NCBI GenBank assembly: GCA_028023455.1
Contig: JAQFVV010006238.1
Coordinates: 3,110,572 to 3,174,571, forward strand
Reading direction: 5' to 3'
From: Epiperipatus broadwayi
Lineage: Eukaryota; Onychophora; Udeonychophora; Euonychophora; Peripatidae
Length of the DNA: 64,000 bases
Shown here: in pieces, positions 47,641 through 57,939 of the stretch
Layout: each line of letters begins with the position of its first letter
Position numbering within the stretch: position 1 is the stretch's first letter
Notes under the pieces: generated by a model
Database searches by the model: none
Told to the model about the DNA's origin: nothing
The model's input: only the letters and a program-made list of their open reading frames with translations
Position numbers and translations under genes: made by a program

Positions 47641-48553
47641 TCAAGCAGCCATATTGAATATTTAAAAAAATTATGCTAAGCTACAAATTTTATCATAACT
47701 TTAAGTTTTATTAATAAAAAATGACATAATAAATATTGTTTTAAAGATTAAACACCAAAGAATGTAATTTAAACTGAAAAAAATATAGTCATTGATATTC
47801 AAAGTAATAAAAAAAAAAGTTAATATTTCTAATAATTATTTTCGGTACTCATCTTATAGCTAAACTCGTCGTTCTATGGTGCGGTTTTCATGCTAAAACA
47901 CATAAATAGCTGTTTCTGCGGCCGACACATTCGAACCCATGTTTTCTATAATACAACTTTTTTGTTGTGCTACAGAATGCAGGCCGCTATGTCGCGTCGC
48001 AGTACAGCATGTATGTCGCTAAGCAGCGATTACATTTTCCGAATTCACACAGTTTATAAAATAATTACGGCTTGATGAGAGAGTTTGTATTTGAATTGTG
48101 TTGAAATGTTGTTTTCATTGGATTTTTTTATTATTTTAAACTATTGAAATGTTCATATTTTTTAAAACAATAATTATAAGACTTTTTACAATGTACTATA
48201 TTGAACTTTTATTTGGGTAAATGTTAAATATCTATGTTTTTATTGAGTTGCAATTAGGTAACATGCCAAGTAAGGTACTGTTAGTAATATTCCATGAGAC
48301 AAAGAAGATTCTACCATCTGTATATTTTTGAAGTAAAAAATAGCAGTACGAAAAAAATATCCAGTAAGAAAAGTCCAAATATACAGGTTTTTTTGTAAAT
48401 TTAATAAAAAGCAAATATTATAAACATGTTTAATAAGTAAAGAAGACATTTGTATGTGTTTGTTGTTGTTTAAAAAAGTTTGAATTTCTTTCTTCTGTCC
48501 GAGTACGCTTACGATTTTGAATTTTTTTATTTTAGCATTACAAACAAACAGAA
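47641..48553. other. no gene recognised
   Basis: Around 47880-47990 are GCGGCCGACACATTCGAACC and GCAGGCCGCTATGTCGCG, GC-rich islets that resemble a decayed tRNA-like SINE head (CATTCGAACCC) but cannot be aligned by eye to the other families. The rest is AT-rich. Confidence 0.35.
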
Positions 48554-48648
48554 CACTAACCCTAAAACTAACCCTAAACCTAACCCTAAAACTAACCCTA
48601 AACCTAACGCTAAACTAACCCTAAAACTAACCCTAAATCTAACCGTAA
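48554..48648. repeat. telomere-like 12-mer tandem array, about 8 units
   Basis: The unit CTAACCCTAAAM repeats eight times with M being A, C or T: CTAACCCTAAAA, CTAACCCTAAAC, alternating, then one unit with CTAACGCTAAA lacking a base, and a last CTAACCGTAA. Each unit contains TTAGGG on the minus strand followed by a T-rich half. It is an interstitial array inside an intron. Confidence 0.92.
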
Positions 48649-48684
48649 CAACTTTTACTTTTATTATGATTATTATTTTTTAGT

Positions 48685-48845
48685 TAAACAACAACAAAAA
48701 AAGTCGTAACACAAGTAAAAAAATATCCAATAGAAAATTGATAAAAAAAAACCATAACACAAGTAAAAAAATATCCGATAGAAAATGTATAAAAAAAAGC
48801 ACAATTAAAAAAATATACGATAGAAAAACACAAATCAAATTTTAA
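48685..48845. repeat. short tandem repeat, unit about 55 bp, three copies
   Basis: AACACAAGTAAAAAAATATC, CRATAGAAAATTGATAAAAA recurs three times (48705, 48759 and, degenerate, 48801). It follows the telomere-like array directly. Confidence 0.75.
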
Positions 48846-49469
48846 TTTGTTGATTTTATTTTACATTTATTATTATCATTTAAATTGTATACATTAATAA
48901 AAAATAATATTTATAAAAGATGATTTTGTTTTTTTATTTTCGCATTTCAAAAAAGCACAGAAAAATTATTAAAATCAACGGCCCGTGAATGTTCATATTT
49001 TATAGTTTTAGCATGAAAACGGCGCCATCCAACGGGATCTTTATCTATAATACAAGCACCTTATTTTCATATTATTTCATAAATCCTAAATTATCATGCA
49101 TACAACTTAAAATTATATTTTTGTTAGTAGGTTAGTTGGATTCATCATTAAATTTCTAAAAAATTAATATATAATAATACTTACCTAAGGTAATCCATCA
49201 CTTGAAAACTTCCTAGAATAAAGTATTTCCATACAGGGGTTTGCAATGTATAAGTCATTCCTAGTAACATCCCTTATAACAAGTAGTTAATATTGATCAA
49301 TAATTAGTGTAATTTAAATATAATAAAGAACTTCAATACAGTTTGTAATTTATTAAAAAGTACTACTAAACTAGTCACTATATATACAAAATAATAAAAT
49401 AAAATAAAAAGTGAATGAAATACTAAATTTATTATAGAGTTAACCTTGAGGTACATAGGTTTGTAGTTT

Positions 49470-50030
49470 ATATATATATATATACTGTCAAAATCATTAC
49501 TTTTAGCATTTGCCTATTTTTTACTATTATTAAAATGCAGACAAAGAATTATATAAAAATCTAAATCAGGTCATTATATTTCCAAAATATGTTTATCTTT
49601 GTCTCATATCAATTAATTCAAATATTCACCCAAATTCACATCATATCAAAAAATGCAGATAATTCATGATATAAATGTACACACACAATCACGAGTTGTT
49701 TTTTTTATGTTAATTTCAATAATAATTTTATTTATATATTTTTATCATATATATGAATAAAATAGTAATTAAAAAATAAGCAGCTTTGAAATTTATATTG
49801 CAGTAGTCTATAATCGGCCTAAGTTTATATATTGACAAAATCGTTACTTTTAGCATTTGCATATTTTTTACTATTATTAAAATGCAGACAAAAAAATTAT
49901 AGAAAAATCTAAATCAGGTCATTATATTTCCAAAATGTATTTAGTTTTGTCTCATATCAATTAATTCAAATACTCCATCCACCCAAGTTCACATTATAGA
50001 AAAATATGCACAATCTTTTTTTTTTATGTT
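49470..50030. repeat. direct repeat, about 200 bp, offset about 358 bp
   Basis: ATTACTTTTAGCATTTGCC, ACTATTATTAAAATGCAGAC, AATCTAAATCAGGTCATTAT and TTTGTCTCATATCAATTAAT occur at 49495-49620 and again, in the same order, at 49851-49975. Between the copies lies AT-rich sequence that may be the rest of a tandem unit. Confidence 0.85.
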
Positions 50031-50559
50031 ACTTAATTTAGTCTTTTTTTTTTTTAGCAAATATATATATAAAAAAAACAATAATTAAAAAATATATAAT
50101 AAAATAATAATTAAAAAAATATAGCAAAATAAAAATACCTACCATTAAGCCTCCATAACGTCTTCTTCAAAATACAATAGAAAAAGTAAAACTTTTTGCT
50201 GATATATTTTTTACACTGAACTCTTCTTTAGTAACTATCAAAAAAATGAGAGAAATATAAAAAAAAATCAATCTGCTTGATCGCAAAAATTATCATAAAA
50301 TTTTTATTTTTTATCATAGAAAAATAAGATTTACTTTTCTGGAAAGTAGAGAGGGGGCTGCAAACGATCTAAAAAGCACATGTGTTGCCTACATAGATTT
50401 CCATTAATCTTAACCTCAACCCGGATGTTTATAATTTGAAATTCATTGCCTGCATTGTGCAGGCATAAACACGAAGAGGTTAAACTAAGCATTACCCTCA
50501 ATTCCCCTCTCCCATCCACTCTTAATATTAAAAAAAGAGTTAAAGAATCTTTATTACTA

Positions 50560-51240
50560 AACATTTATGAACTTATTTAGAAGTTCTTTTAATATTAATG
50601 GTCCATGGGAGGTAAGTGGAATTGTGGGTAATGTTTAGTTTAAATATGTTGTTGGTTTATAGTTCTGTACACATGAGAAGTCTGCTTGCAGCAGTGAAAC
50701 CATTGGCAGTATTTTAGAGTTTATTTTCTTGGCTAGTCTGGTTGAGTTGTGAATTTCAGGTAATTTTGATTATTTATTGATGCCAGAAGCCGAAACCGGT
50801 CTGGGTTGATGATATACTCAAAGCTTGTTAAGAGCTTATTTTGCGAGCTCTATATATAACATTTGTAAATATAAGCTTATTAAATTAGGTCATGTGACAA
50901 CTGACTTGATTTTTTTGTCATTTTATTTTTGCTATTAAGGCTTTTGCGATTTTATATTGCTAAAACTATTAATATATGGTGTATCTGGACTTAGTTCAGT
51001 CCCATATGACTATTTGAGTTACATAGCTGGATTGGAAAACATGTGGATGTCTGACAATTTCAGATTTTCTACTCAATAGTTATACATTAGATAAAGTGCT
51101 GGGCTTGTCTTGGTATTTTTAATCTAATGCTTGAATATCCTGGCACCTCACTGATGACACCAGAAGCAGAAACTGGTCTGAAGTTGAGGATATTCTCAAA
51201 GCTTGATAAGAGCTTATTTTGCGAGCTCTATATATAACAT
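50560..51240 (+). repeat. dispersed repeat and twin AGAGCTTATTTTGCGAGCTC blocks
   Basis: 50560-50760 is the plus copy of the AGAAGTCTGCTT repeat. At 50787-50870 and again at 51150-51240 stands the same block: CCAGAAGCCGAAACCGGTCT or its variant, then TCAAAGCTTG and AAGAGCTTATTTTGCGAGCT, then CTATATATAACAT. The AGAAACTGGTCTG piece recalls the AGAAACTAGTCTG motif of the foldback family, so the two may share ancestry. Confidence 0.7.
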
Positions 51241-51624
51241 ATATATGTTTAATGCTTAAATTTGTTATATGTATTTAAAACAGAAAAAGCAAACAATCTA
51301 AATTATGGTCTGTTCATCACAGTAGTGTTGGAAAAAAGACCAGATTCTAAGTAATTACTGCAATATCAGTAGAGGCCAGAGACTGGTTTCTGATTTAAAT
51401 TTTTGACAACTTGTTAATAAAAAAAGATTTAAGTTTCTAAGACATGAGTTAAATATACATTGACACCTCAAAATCCAAAATGTAAATAGAATGATTACTG
51501 TCAATCTTACATTAGGAACAGTTCTTTTTCAATGTTTCCAATAATAATTGCTATTGTAAAAGATTGGGTTCATGTAACAGATGCTATAGACTAGTGATAT
51601 AGACAAAATGTTTATAAACTTTTA

Positions 51625-52165
51625 ATATTAAATCACTAGTCATTACACAATCACCATTCTTTGAACTTACACAAGCTGTTTACACAAAGGCAAAACTCTC
51701 CATACAGTAACACCACTTCATGCAAGCCATAGTAATCAATAGATGCAGAAGATTTTGTGCATAAAATCCCTATCTAGTTTATCAAATAACCCCAGACTAG
51801 TTTCTAGCTTGTGGCTTTAATCAGCAAGGATCTTTGAAACTAAGAGCACTGCACCTAGATCTTAGGATCTAATGCAACCCTCCAGAGCCACATTTTGCCT
51901 TATTAGCCAACTATAAAGCTTTGAGTCCAAAATGAAAACAATAATGTTTTCAATTCAAGCTCATTAGCTTGTATAGGTCTGAACTCAGTTCAGCACCATC
52001 CTTTTTGGTGTCTTTGGTTTTTTAATAACCACAGCCACCATAATCCTATTGGGCAGGATTGGTATTAAATCACTAAACATCGCATGATCACCATTCTTTA
52101 TACTCACACAAGCTTGCACTGAATGGTGCTACTATATAGAGAGTTTTGTCCTTGTGTAAACTTTT
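51625..52165. repeat. foldback-family element (CTCTCCATACA type), diverged full-length copy
   Basis: It starts ATTAAATCACTAGTCATTAC, includes CAAAACTCTCCATACAGTAA, TCCCTATCTAGTTTATC, GATCTTAGGATCTAATGCAA, and ends with TAAATCACTAAACATCGCAT, GCTACTATATAGAGAGTTTT, then GTCC. The right arm lost much of its interior. Both ends carry AAACTTTTAATATT-type flanks. Confidence 0.8.
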
Positions 52166-52324
52166 AATATTTGTGTAAAGAACATGAACCTTAATACATT
52201 TCATATATTATTCTATTAGTACACAGACTATTAATAGTTTATACTAAAATATATATTTTGATATTCCCATTTATAAATATTTTTTTACAAGACATTATTA
52301 ATATATATTCAATGAAGTTTAACA

Positions 52325-52640
52325 AAGGGGTAGAGTATGGACCTGAGGACCAAAGATTCCTGGAACAACTCCAAACTAAAAAAAAGTCATATTTTAGTAT
52401 CACTTGAGAACTGTTGTGCTCAACCTATCAATTTGATGCTCAAACATCACATGATCTCACAAAGCAATAAAGCATAAATTACTTACTAAAATTTTCAGTA
52501 GTAATTATAATCAAATGATTTTACTGCTGAGGATTTCATACGAAGTTTAAGGACCAGAAATGACAAAGCTGGGACACAATTCACAGCCCTTGAGGTCCAG
52601 AATTTAACACTGTATCCCTACGCAAATTATGCAGAGTGTA
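52325..52640. repeat. two tRNA-Gln-like SINE copies in inverted order
   Basis: 52325-52445 (+) reads GGTAGAGTATGGACCTGAGG and CCAAAGATTCCTGG. 52540-52640 (-) reads AGTTTAAGGACCAGAAATGA, GCTGGGACACAATTCACAGC and TTGAGGTCCAGAATTTAACA. They face each other and may fold back. Confidence 0.55.
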
Positions 52641-53009
52641 ATTTACAATTAGATTGCTTTAAGTTCTTTTTTATGTATTGCTTTTTCTGTGTTTTAAATT
52701 GTAATCCAGTAATCATATTAATAAATTAGCATATAAGCTCATCTACTGAATAGAGGTCATTTGTAAAATTAAGAATGATCTGAGATTTAATGTTGGTGGA
52801 TAGTTATAATATGACTGAGTTTGAGATTAAGGGTGTACTTTTAAAAAAATTTAAATATTAAAATATATGCCTGAATGTGTTAACAACATTAAAATTTTAT
52901 TAAGTACATCCTTTTTTCATTGTCATCACTAAATAAAATTTAATTTATGATTACAATTCACTTAGTGAAAGAACATGTAATAACTTCAATATGTCCTTAT
53001 ATGTACATA

Positions 53010-53420
53010 TACACAGTGTGTTCCAGTGAAAAGGTAAATGACTCTCTCTCAAACTGCCTTCAGCGCCACCTTTGAATTAATGCATGTAGCAGCAACATAA
53101 TTTAGTTTTTCACCACAAAAATTTTAAGGTCCTGCCATGTCTGGATTACAAATTATCTCTCATACCTTAAACCACAATGGAACAACATGTTACCTTAAAT
53201 TTTGTTTAAAATGGGAAAAACTGATACTGAAATATTCGAAATGATTCCCACTATGTATGGCAGTGAAAGCATAAATTGACAGAATGATTTCAAACGGATT
53301 TTCAAGATTTCAGGATGGCAGGGAAAGCATTGAAGATAATCCATAAAAATTCAAAACCCATTATCACATGATTTTTGATTCAGACATGCTAGCATCTTAA
53401 AAGCTTTGTGAAAAATAAGC
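53010..53420 (+). mobile_element. mariner-like transposon, N-terminal fragment
   Basis: It starts with a TIR-like CACAGTGTGTTCCAGTGAAA and shows the transposase start in broken frames: LKFCLKW, then EIFEMIPTMYGSES, then FSRFQDGRESIEDNP. These match the HTH region of mariner transposases. The catalytic D,D34D region is missing. It ends about 220 bp before the last FAS1 exon. Confidence 0.75.
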
Positions 53421-53641
53421 TAAACTATATTATTACATTGTGTTGATTTACTGATGGACTGTGGTCAGTGTGGAAAATCAGTAGTCTTTTCACTGGATGC
53501 ATTATATATGATTCAAAATACATACCAAAATAAATATGATAATTCATAATCTGTCATTTATTCTAATCAGTTTTTGTAGATTTGCATTTTTAATACAATT
53601 TTTATTTTGCCTATCTGATTTGTTTTATCTCTTTTCTTTAG

Positions 53642-53857
53642 GTAGTGCAATATCACATTCTCAGAAGCGTTGTTGTGATGAATGCCTTACTTAACCACGT
53701 ATTTTACATTTATCCTACATTAGGAAAAGCTGATACAATCAAAATTTATCGTGATGGTCATGATCTTTCGGTTGGCAATGCAGTTATTACTGAATCAGAC
53801 ATCATGGCTATTAATGGAGTTATTCATAAAATCTCCCACGTCATGATACCAGAATAG
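53642..53857 (+). CDS. FAS1-domain protein, last exon (domain B end and stop)
   Basis: The exon follows the acceptor TTTTCTTTAG in phase 0 and ends with TAG at 53855-53857. It encodes VVQYHILRSVVVMNALLNH, with the YH motif, then YPTLGKADTIKIYRDGHDLS, and the H2 motif INGVIHKISHVMIPE directly before the stop. The second FAS1 domain is complete, and the protein ends right after it. There is no C-terminal transmembrane helix or hydrophobic GPI signal, so the product is probably a soluble secreted matrix or adhesion protein, if an upstream signal peptide exists. Confidence 0.94.
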   Translation, partial: VVQYHILRSVVVMNALLNHVFYIYPTLGKADTIKIYRDGHDLSVGNAVITESDIMAINGVIHKISHVMIPE

Positions 53858-53915
53858 TTTACGCATTTACAAACACCACAAATACTGAGATTAAATATCT
53901 GAAAGAGCAACTTTT

Positions 53916-53921
53916 AATAAA
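53916..53921 (+). terminator. poly(A) signal of the FAS1 gene
   Basis: AATAAA stands 58 nt after the stop codon and is followed by a T-rich stretch (ATTATTTTTTAG). In an AT-rich genome AATAAA is common by chance, but the position suits a short 3' UTR. Confidence 0.55.
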
Positions 53922-54327
53922 TTATTTTTTAGATAAACATAAAAATAGTATATATCTTAATTTCAATGCACACACCTGTACAAACAGTTACAATTGGAAA
54001 CTTAGATGCAGAAATATTAAATATATATATATATTTAATGCAATCAAAAACCAAATAACTTTAATATTTTTTCCGAGAGTAGAAAAAGCTTTTATGATAC
54101 ATTTTTAAATAATAAAGTCTCATTCGAGTCTAGAGCCATCTATTGTAAGCTTGAGGAATTAATGGATATAGTATAATTTTATAAAATCTCCATTTCCAGA
54201 TTGATATATGGGGTTTTTTTCTTCATCAATAAAAATTAGGACTCAAAACTGGATCTAATGCATGTATGCCATTTAGGAACCACTTTTGAACCACTTTACT
54301 AATCAAGGTAATATCTTGCTCTGAATG

Positions 54328-54420
54328 ATTTAGTGAAGTGGTACAATATCCGAGTCTGGAATGTAAGTTCTTTGGATCCATTCCAGTTTTGGTATTTCAA
54401 ACTTCTTGTGAACTCCTGAG
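54328..54420 (+). repeat. tRNA-Gln-like SINE copy
   Basis: GATTTAGTGAAGTGGTACAA, TCCGAGTCTGGAATGTAAG, then CCAGTTTTGGTATTTCAAAC and TGTGAACTCCTGAG, follows the family. GAAGTGGTACAATATCCGAG is close to a tRNA D-arm. Confidence 0.6.
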
Positions 54421-54650
54421 CAGTAAAACCATTCAATTATTTTATTTTTAAGCTAATATCCACAAATTATAAAAAACACCTAAGGTTTTGAATTCAGGTG
54501 AACCTATTTGCATAATTTTAGCTTTGAATTTTACTCTTCACTGATAAAAGCAAAATACAAAAACCAATCTGGAGTTTTTATAACATCATCTCATTTGCTT
54601 TCCATTGATTACTCAACTTTCCAAAAGATGTCTCTGGAGTAAAATAAAGA

Positions 54651-54712
54651 TAACCATTATCAATCCACTGCAGGATGAAGGTCTCTCCAAGTTTAATCTA
54701 TCTTTTCTGATA
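54651..54712 (-). mobile_element. RTE LINE 3' end, about 60 bp
   Basis: ACCATTATCAATCCACTGCA, then GGATGAAGGTCTCTCCAAGT, is the inverted last 55 bp of the RTE copy at 13436-14035. It is a severely 5'-truncated insertion. Confidence 0.85.
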
Positions 54713-55298
54713 CTGTTCACTAAATAAATATATAGCTACTATTAATAAAGAATAAAATAATATAAAACTTCTCAAATAGTTACAACCCAGTAATTATCTT
54801 ACTCTGAAAACTAATAATATTTCTCTTGGAGGTGCTGATAGAGAGGGCTTTTGGCAGAGACATTTGAATGCAATTTATCTTAACTTGTACCATGAATTAA
54901 ATTGCCTATAAAGACTTTTTATCAATTTGTAAAAAAATATTACTATTACATGTCATCAAATAACATCCTTTGTGAATAGCATATCTTCAGAATGACCTAT
55001 TATCTGTTTGGTTTTCTATTTGCACAAAGACTCAATCATTATTATACTGCTGGGATTCATAAATCACACAATTGGTTATCCTATTCTCCTTTAACCAACA
55101 TATCCAAGTATTATACACTTTTTTTAAAAATTTAAATCAATTTAGAATAGGATCAATATAGAAAAATATTAATCTTGTCAATATACTTCAATTAAGTCAA
55201 CAGGCCCTATTTCATCAAATAAAATGTTCCCTCATTTAATTTTCTTGGTGTTCATAGAATTCTCAATTGTTTTTAACAGCACCCCAAAGTTATTTTAA

Positions 55299-55570
55299 TA
55301 TTTTATGTATTTTATATTTTGAGTTCAGCTATTTTGTAACCAAACAAACAATCAATTAAAATCCAGCAGCAAGTTTTTTTCCCTCATGTGTCGTAGCATC
55401 AGCCAGGAAGCGAACCTGCTAACCCAGGACAACTGCTTGTAAAGCAGCTGTCACTGACCTCTCAACCACCAAAGCATCAAGTTTTTTAATAAGGTATTTT
55501 ATGTATTTTATATTTTGAGTGCAGCTATGATGTAGCCATACAAACAACTAATTAAAATCTAGCAACATTA
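55299..55570. repeat. tandem duplication of about 80 bp split by a SINE
   Basis: TATTTTATGTATTTTATATT, then TTGAGTTCAGCTATTTTGTA, at 55299-55380 recurs at 55495-55570 with a few changes. The SINE at 55383-55481 lies between them. The SINE is flanked by CAAGTTTTTT on both sides (55371-55380 and 55478-55487), its probable target duplication. Confidence 0.8.
55383..55481 (-). repeat. tRNA-Val-like SINE head, best copy
   Basis: On the minus strand the order is GGTGGTTGAGAGGTCAGTGA (D-arm, A box), CTGCTTTACAAGCAG (anticodon arm with TAC in the loop), TTGTCCTGGGTTAGCAGG, and GGTTCGCTTCC (B box), then a short tail CATGAGGG. The cloverleaf is incomplete, so it is a SINE head and not a functional tRNA. 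Fragments of the same family are at 4290-4350 and 23352-23402. Confidence 0.78.
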
Positions 55571-56289
55571 TTCTTGCTTGTATAATGTGACTTTTCATTG
55601 CCACCTGTGTTTAATTGGTAATTACATAACACATGATCTCTCTGCATAATAAAGTGTAGTAATAAGATGGTTGAACTCTGTAAGTTGTGATCATGTTTTG
55701 TGGCTCTACTCTGTCACTTTCGATTTTTGAACTTTTTAAAATTAACATTCGATTTTTTTAAGCTGTACTCGACATTATAAACATATAGAATATCTGATTA
55801 AAAACAGTAAATGTTTACATACATAATTTCATGAAAATCTTCCACTTATTGTATGCACTCTATTTACTAATGGAAAGAATTGAAAATATTTTGGTTATTG
55901 CTTACACATATAAATTATAGATGTCTGATCTAGCTAACATGAGGATCACATTTCATATACAGAGATCAAATAAATAAAATATTGTCACTGAATAATACAT
56001 TTCATGGTGCTGCTTTAAGTTTAATTTTTGGTTTGCTTGATTATATCCTATCTGAACTCAAAAAAAAAATTCCCAAAATTACTCACAATGTATCCCACTA
56101 ATGGTCTCACTCCAGGCTTCCAGAAATTCCATCTCTGATTCAACACGTGATATAGAGTGTTATAGTTTGTCTATACATTATACAAATTGTAAAATCCTCA
56201 CATATGTAGATCACAATTATGCCATAAATGTGATCATGTGTTTTATATCTTATAATATTAATATTATCTATATTCTTTATTACTTTTAC

Positions 56290-56700
56290 AATGCTTTTTT
56301 ACAACCTAATATGACAGTTTTGATTGCCACAGCAATCTTCTTCAGAATTTTTACTTATAATGTTTCATATTTTCATAGATCTTTTTGGATGTTTTACATA
56401 CTATCATAAAATCTTGCAAACTATTTGAAAATATTCTTGCAATTTACTGCCATACAAAGTTTGGAATCATTTCAAATGTTTCAGTAGCCATTTTGAAGAA
56501 TTTATATCAAAATGTAATGCTAATGTATTGTGATATTGTTAGTTAAGGTATTTAAGATACATGGTAACATTTCACATAACTCATTACCCTGATAGATTAA
56601 TGTTTTAAATTTTATTGTAAGTAACTAAATTATGGTACTATATTACATAATACATGCATTGATTCAGAGATGGTGCTGAAAGCAGTTGGAAGATAGAATG
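56290..56700 (-). mobile_element. mariner-like transposon, N-terminal fragment
   Basis: On the minus strand, KMATETFEMIPN and IFSNSLQDFMIVCKTSKK correspond, frame-shifted, to the same HTH segment as the copies at 43445 and 53010. The outer end GAGATGGTGCTGAAAGCAG (near 56668) matches GAGATGGCGCTGCAAGCAG of the 43445 copy. Confidence 0.65.
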
Positions 56701-56829
56701 AAGAGTAGGTGAGGAAGTATAAAGTCAAATATAGAATAGGTGACTTGGAAAATAAGGAATATGGATTGCATTTGTTTTCCACAATGTGTATATAATGGCC
56801 AGAAAGAAATTAGGCAAGCTGTGGTATAG

Positions 56830-57740
56830 TGTACTGTATGTGATGAGGTTTATCATTAGAAATGTTTAAGTGAGACTACAAAAGATGTCACAGGTTTGTG
56901 GATATATATATAGTGTGTAAATGTGATAAAAGAGGTAAAAAAGTGATTTCTAAGTGTAGATAGTTTAAAGGGAAAGTCAGGAGAAATGAAAGAAAATGTA
57001 ATTAAGAAAGGTAGGATAGAGTATGGTTTTAGTGGAGTGACAGGAGATAAGGCTGGAAAAATTAGTAGTAAAATGGAGATGGTTAGCCAAAGAATAAGTA
57101 AAATAGAGTAAAAGGTAAAGAATGTAGAAGCAAAATTAAAATCATTAAAGATGAAGTGTGAGCAGATGAAAGAATTATTAAGTAGTAACAACAATGAAGA
57201 AGTAGATAATGAAGTCCAGAAGGTGGTAGAGAATGTTACAGATGAAGCAGAGAAAGTAGACTGAGACAGTATTGATAGGAGATTCACTAATTAGAAAATG
57301 TGGAGATATAATTGCAAGTGAAAATAGAAACAGGTGTGTAAGAGTATGTTTGCCTGGAACTAAAATTAGGGATGTTCTAGTTAAAGTAAAGAAGCAAGGG
57401 AGTAAAGATGTATATGTTATGGTAGGGACTAATAATTTGTCAGAGCCATCAGAGGGAGTAGTGGATGAATACATAGAATTGATTAGGAATTTGAGTAAGA
57501 TTAAAGGAAGAGTAGGAATACTTGGATTATTACCAAGATTTAACAAGAGATATATGTTAGATAGGGCATTTCTATAAATGAGCGATTAAAAGAATTGTGT
57601 GAGAAAAATGATGTCATGTTTGTGAATACAGTATATGGGATTTTTTATTGCAAAGTTGGAGTTATATAGTAAAGATGGACTGCACTTAGAAAAACAAGAA
57701 AGTAAAGTTTTAGGGAGCTTGACTTATAAAGAATATAGTT
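56830..57740 (+). pseudogene. LINE ORF1: PHD-like finger, coiled coil and SGNH esterase
   Basis: Frame at 56830: CTVCDEVYH, then a stop, KCL, ending W-x-Y-I and C, a PHD-like Cys/His arrangement. A Lys/Glu-rich coiled coil spans about 57055-57260 (KISSKMEMVSQRISKIE). After a frameshift the SGNH hydrolase follows: VLIGDSLIRKCG (catalytic Ser), VYVMVGTNNLSEPSEG (Gly and Asn blocks) and, after two more shifts, SKDGLHLEKQESKVLG (Asp-His). All four catalytic blocks are visible although the frame is broken at four or more sites. In CR1-like LINEs such esterases are thought to act on lipids or membranes. Confidence 0.82.
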
Positions 57741-57939
57741 TGAGAAACTTATGGGGGTGGAGTTTTAAGTGGAAGTATTATCAGAAAGAAGAAGAATGGA
57801 CAGGATATAAGAAATAATCAAAGGGTAGCTGATTTAGATATACATGTAGATGTGGAGAGAGAATGTGTTTGTAAAATTAATGGTAAGCAAGTTATTTATA
57901 AATGTAATGGAGAAGAAAGAGTCGAAAGAATTTATAAAA

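Larger units (their letters stand above)
40324..53641 (+). other. intron 4 of the FAS1 gene (13,318 bp)
   Basis: Phase 0 intron bounded by GTAAAT and CTTTCTTTAG. It contains foldback elements (40388-40722, 41129-41397, 41726-41899, 51625-52165), a tRNA-end arm (41990-42295), mariner fragments (43445-43860, 53010-53420), a 5'-truncated CR1-like LINE (44945-47062), a telomere-like 12-mer array (48554-48648), short tandem repeats (48685-48845, 49470-50030), dispersed repeats (47480-47640, 50560-51240) and SINE pieces (52325-52640). Stretches 42300-43440 and 43870-44940 show nothing I can name. Confidence 0.85.
53922..56289. other. intergenic, mostly unassigned
   Basis: It contains a tRNA-Gln-like SINE (54328-54420), a tiny RTE LINE end (54651-54712) and a tRNA-Val-like SINE in a duplicated segment (55299-55570). 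The other parts, such as 54720-55290 and 55575-56280, show no supported gene or repeat boundary. Confidence 0.6.

Noticed and set aside
48480-48683. Open stretch encoding TNPKTNPKPNPK-type repeats
   Set aside because: It is a translation of the telomere-like array, not a protein gene.
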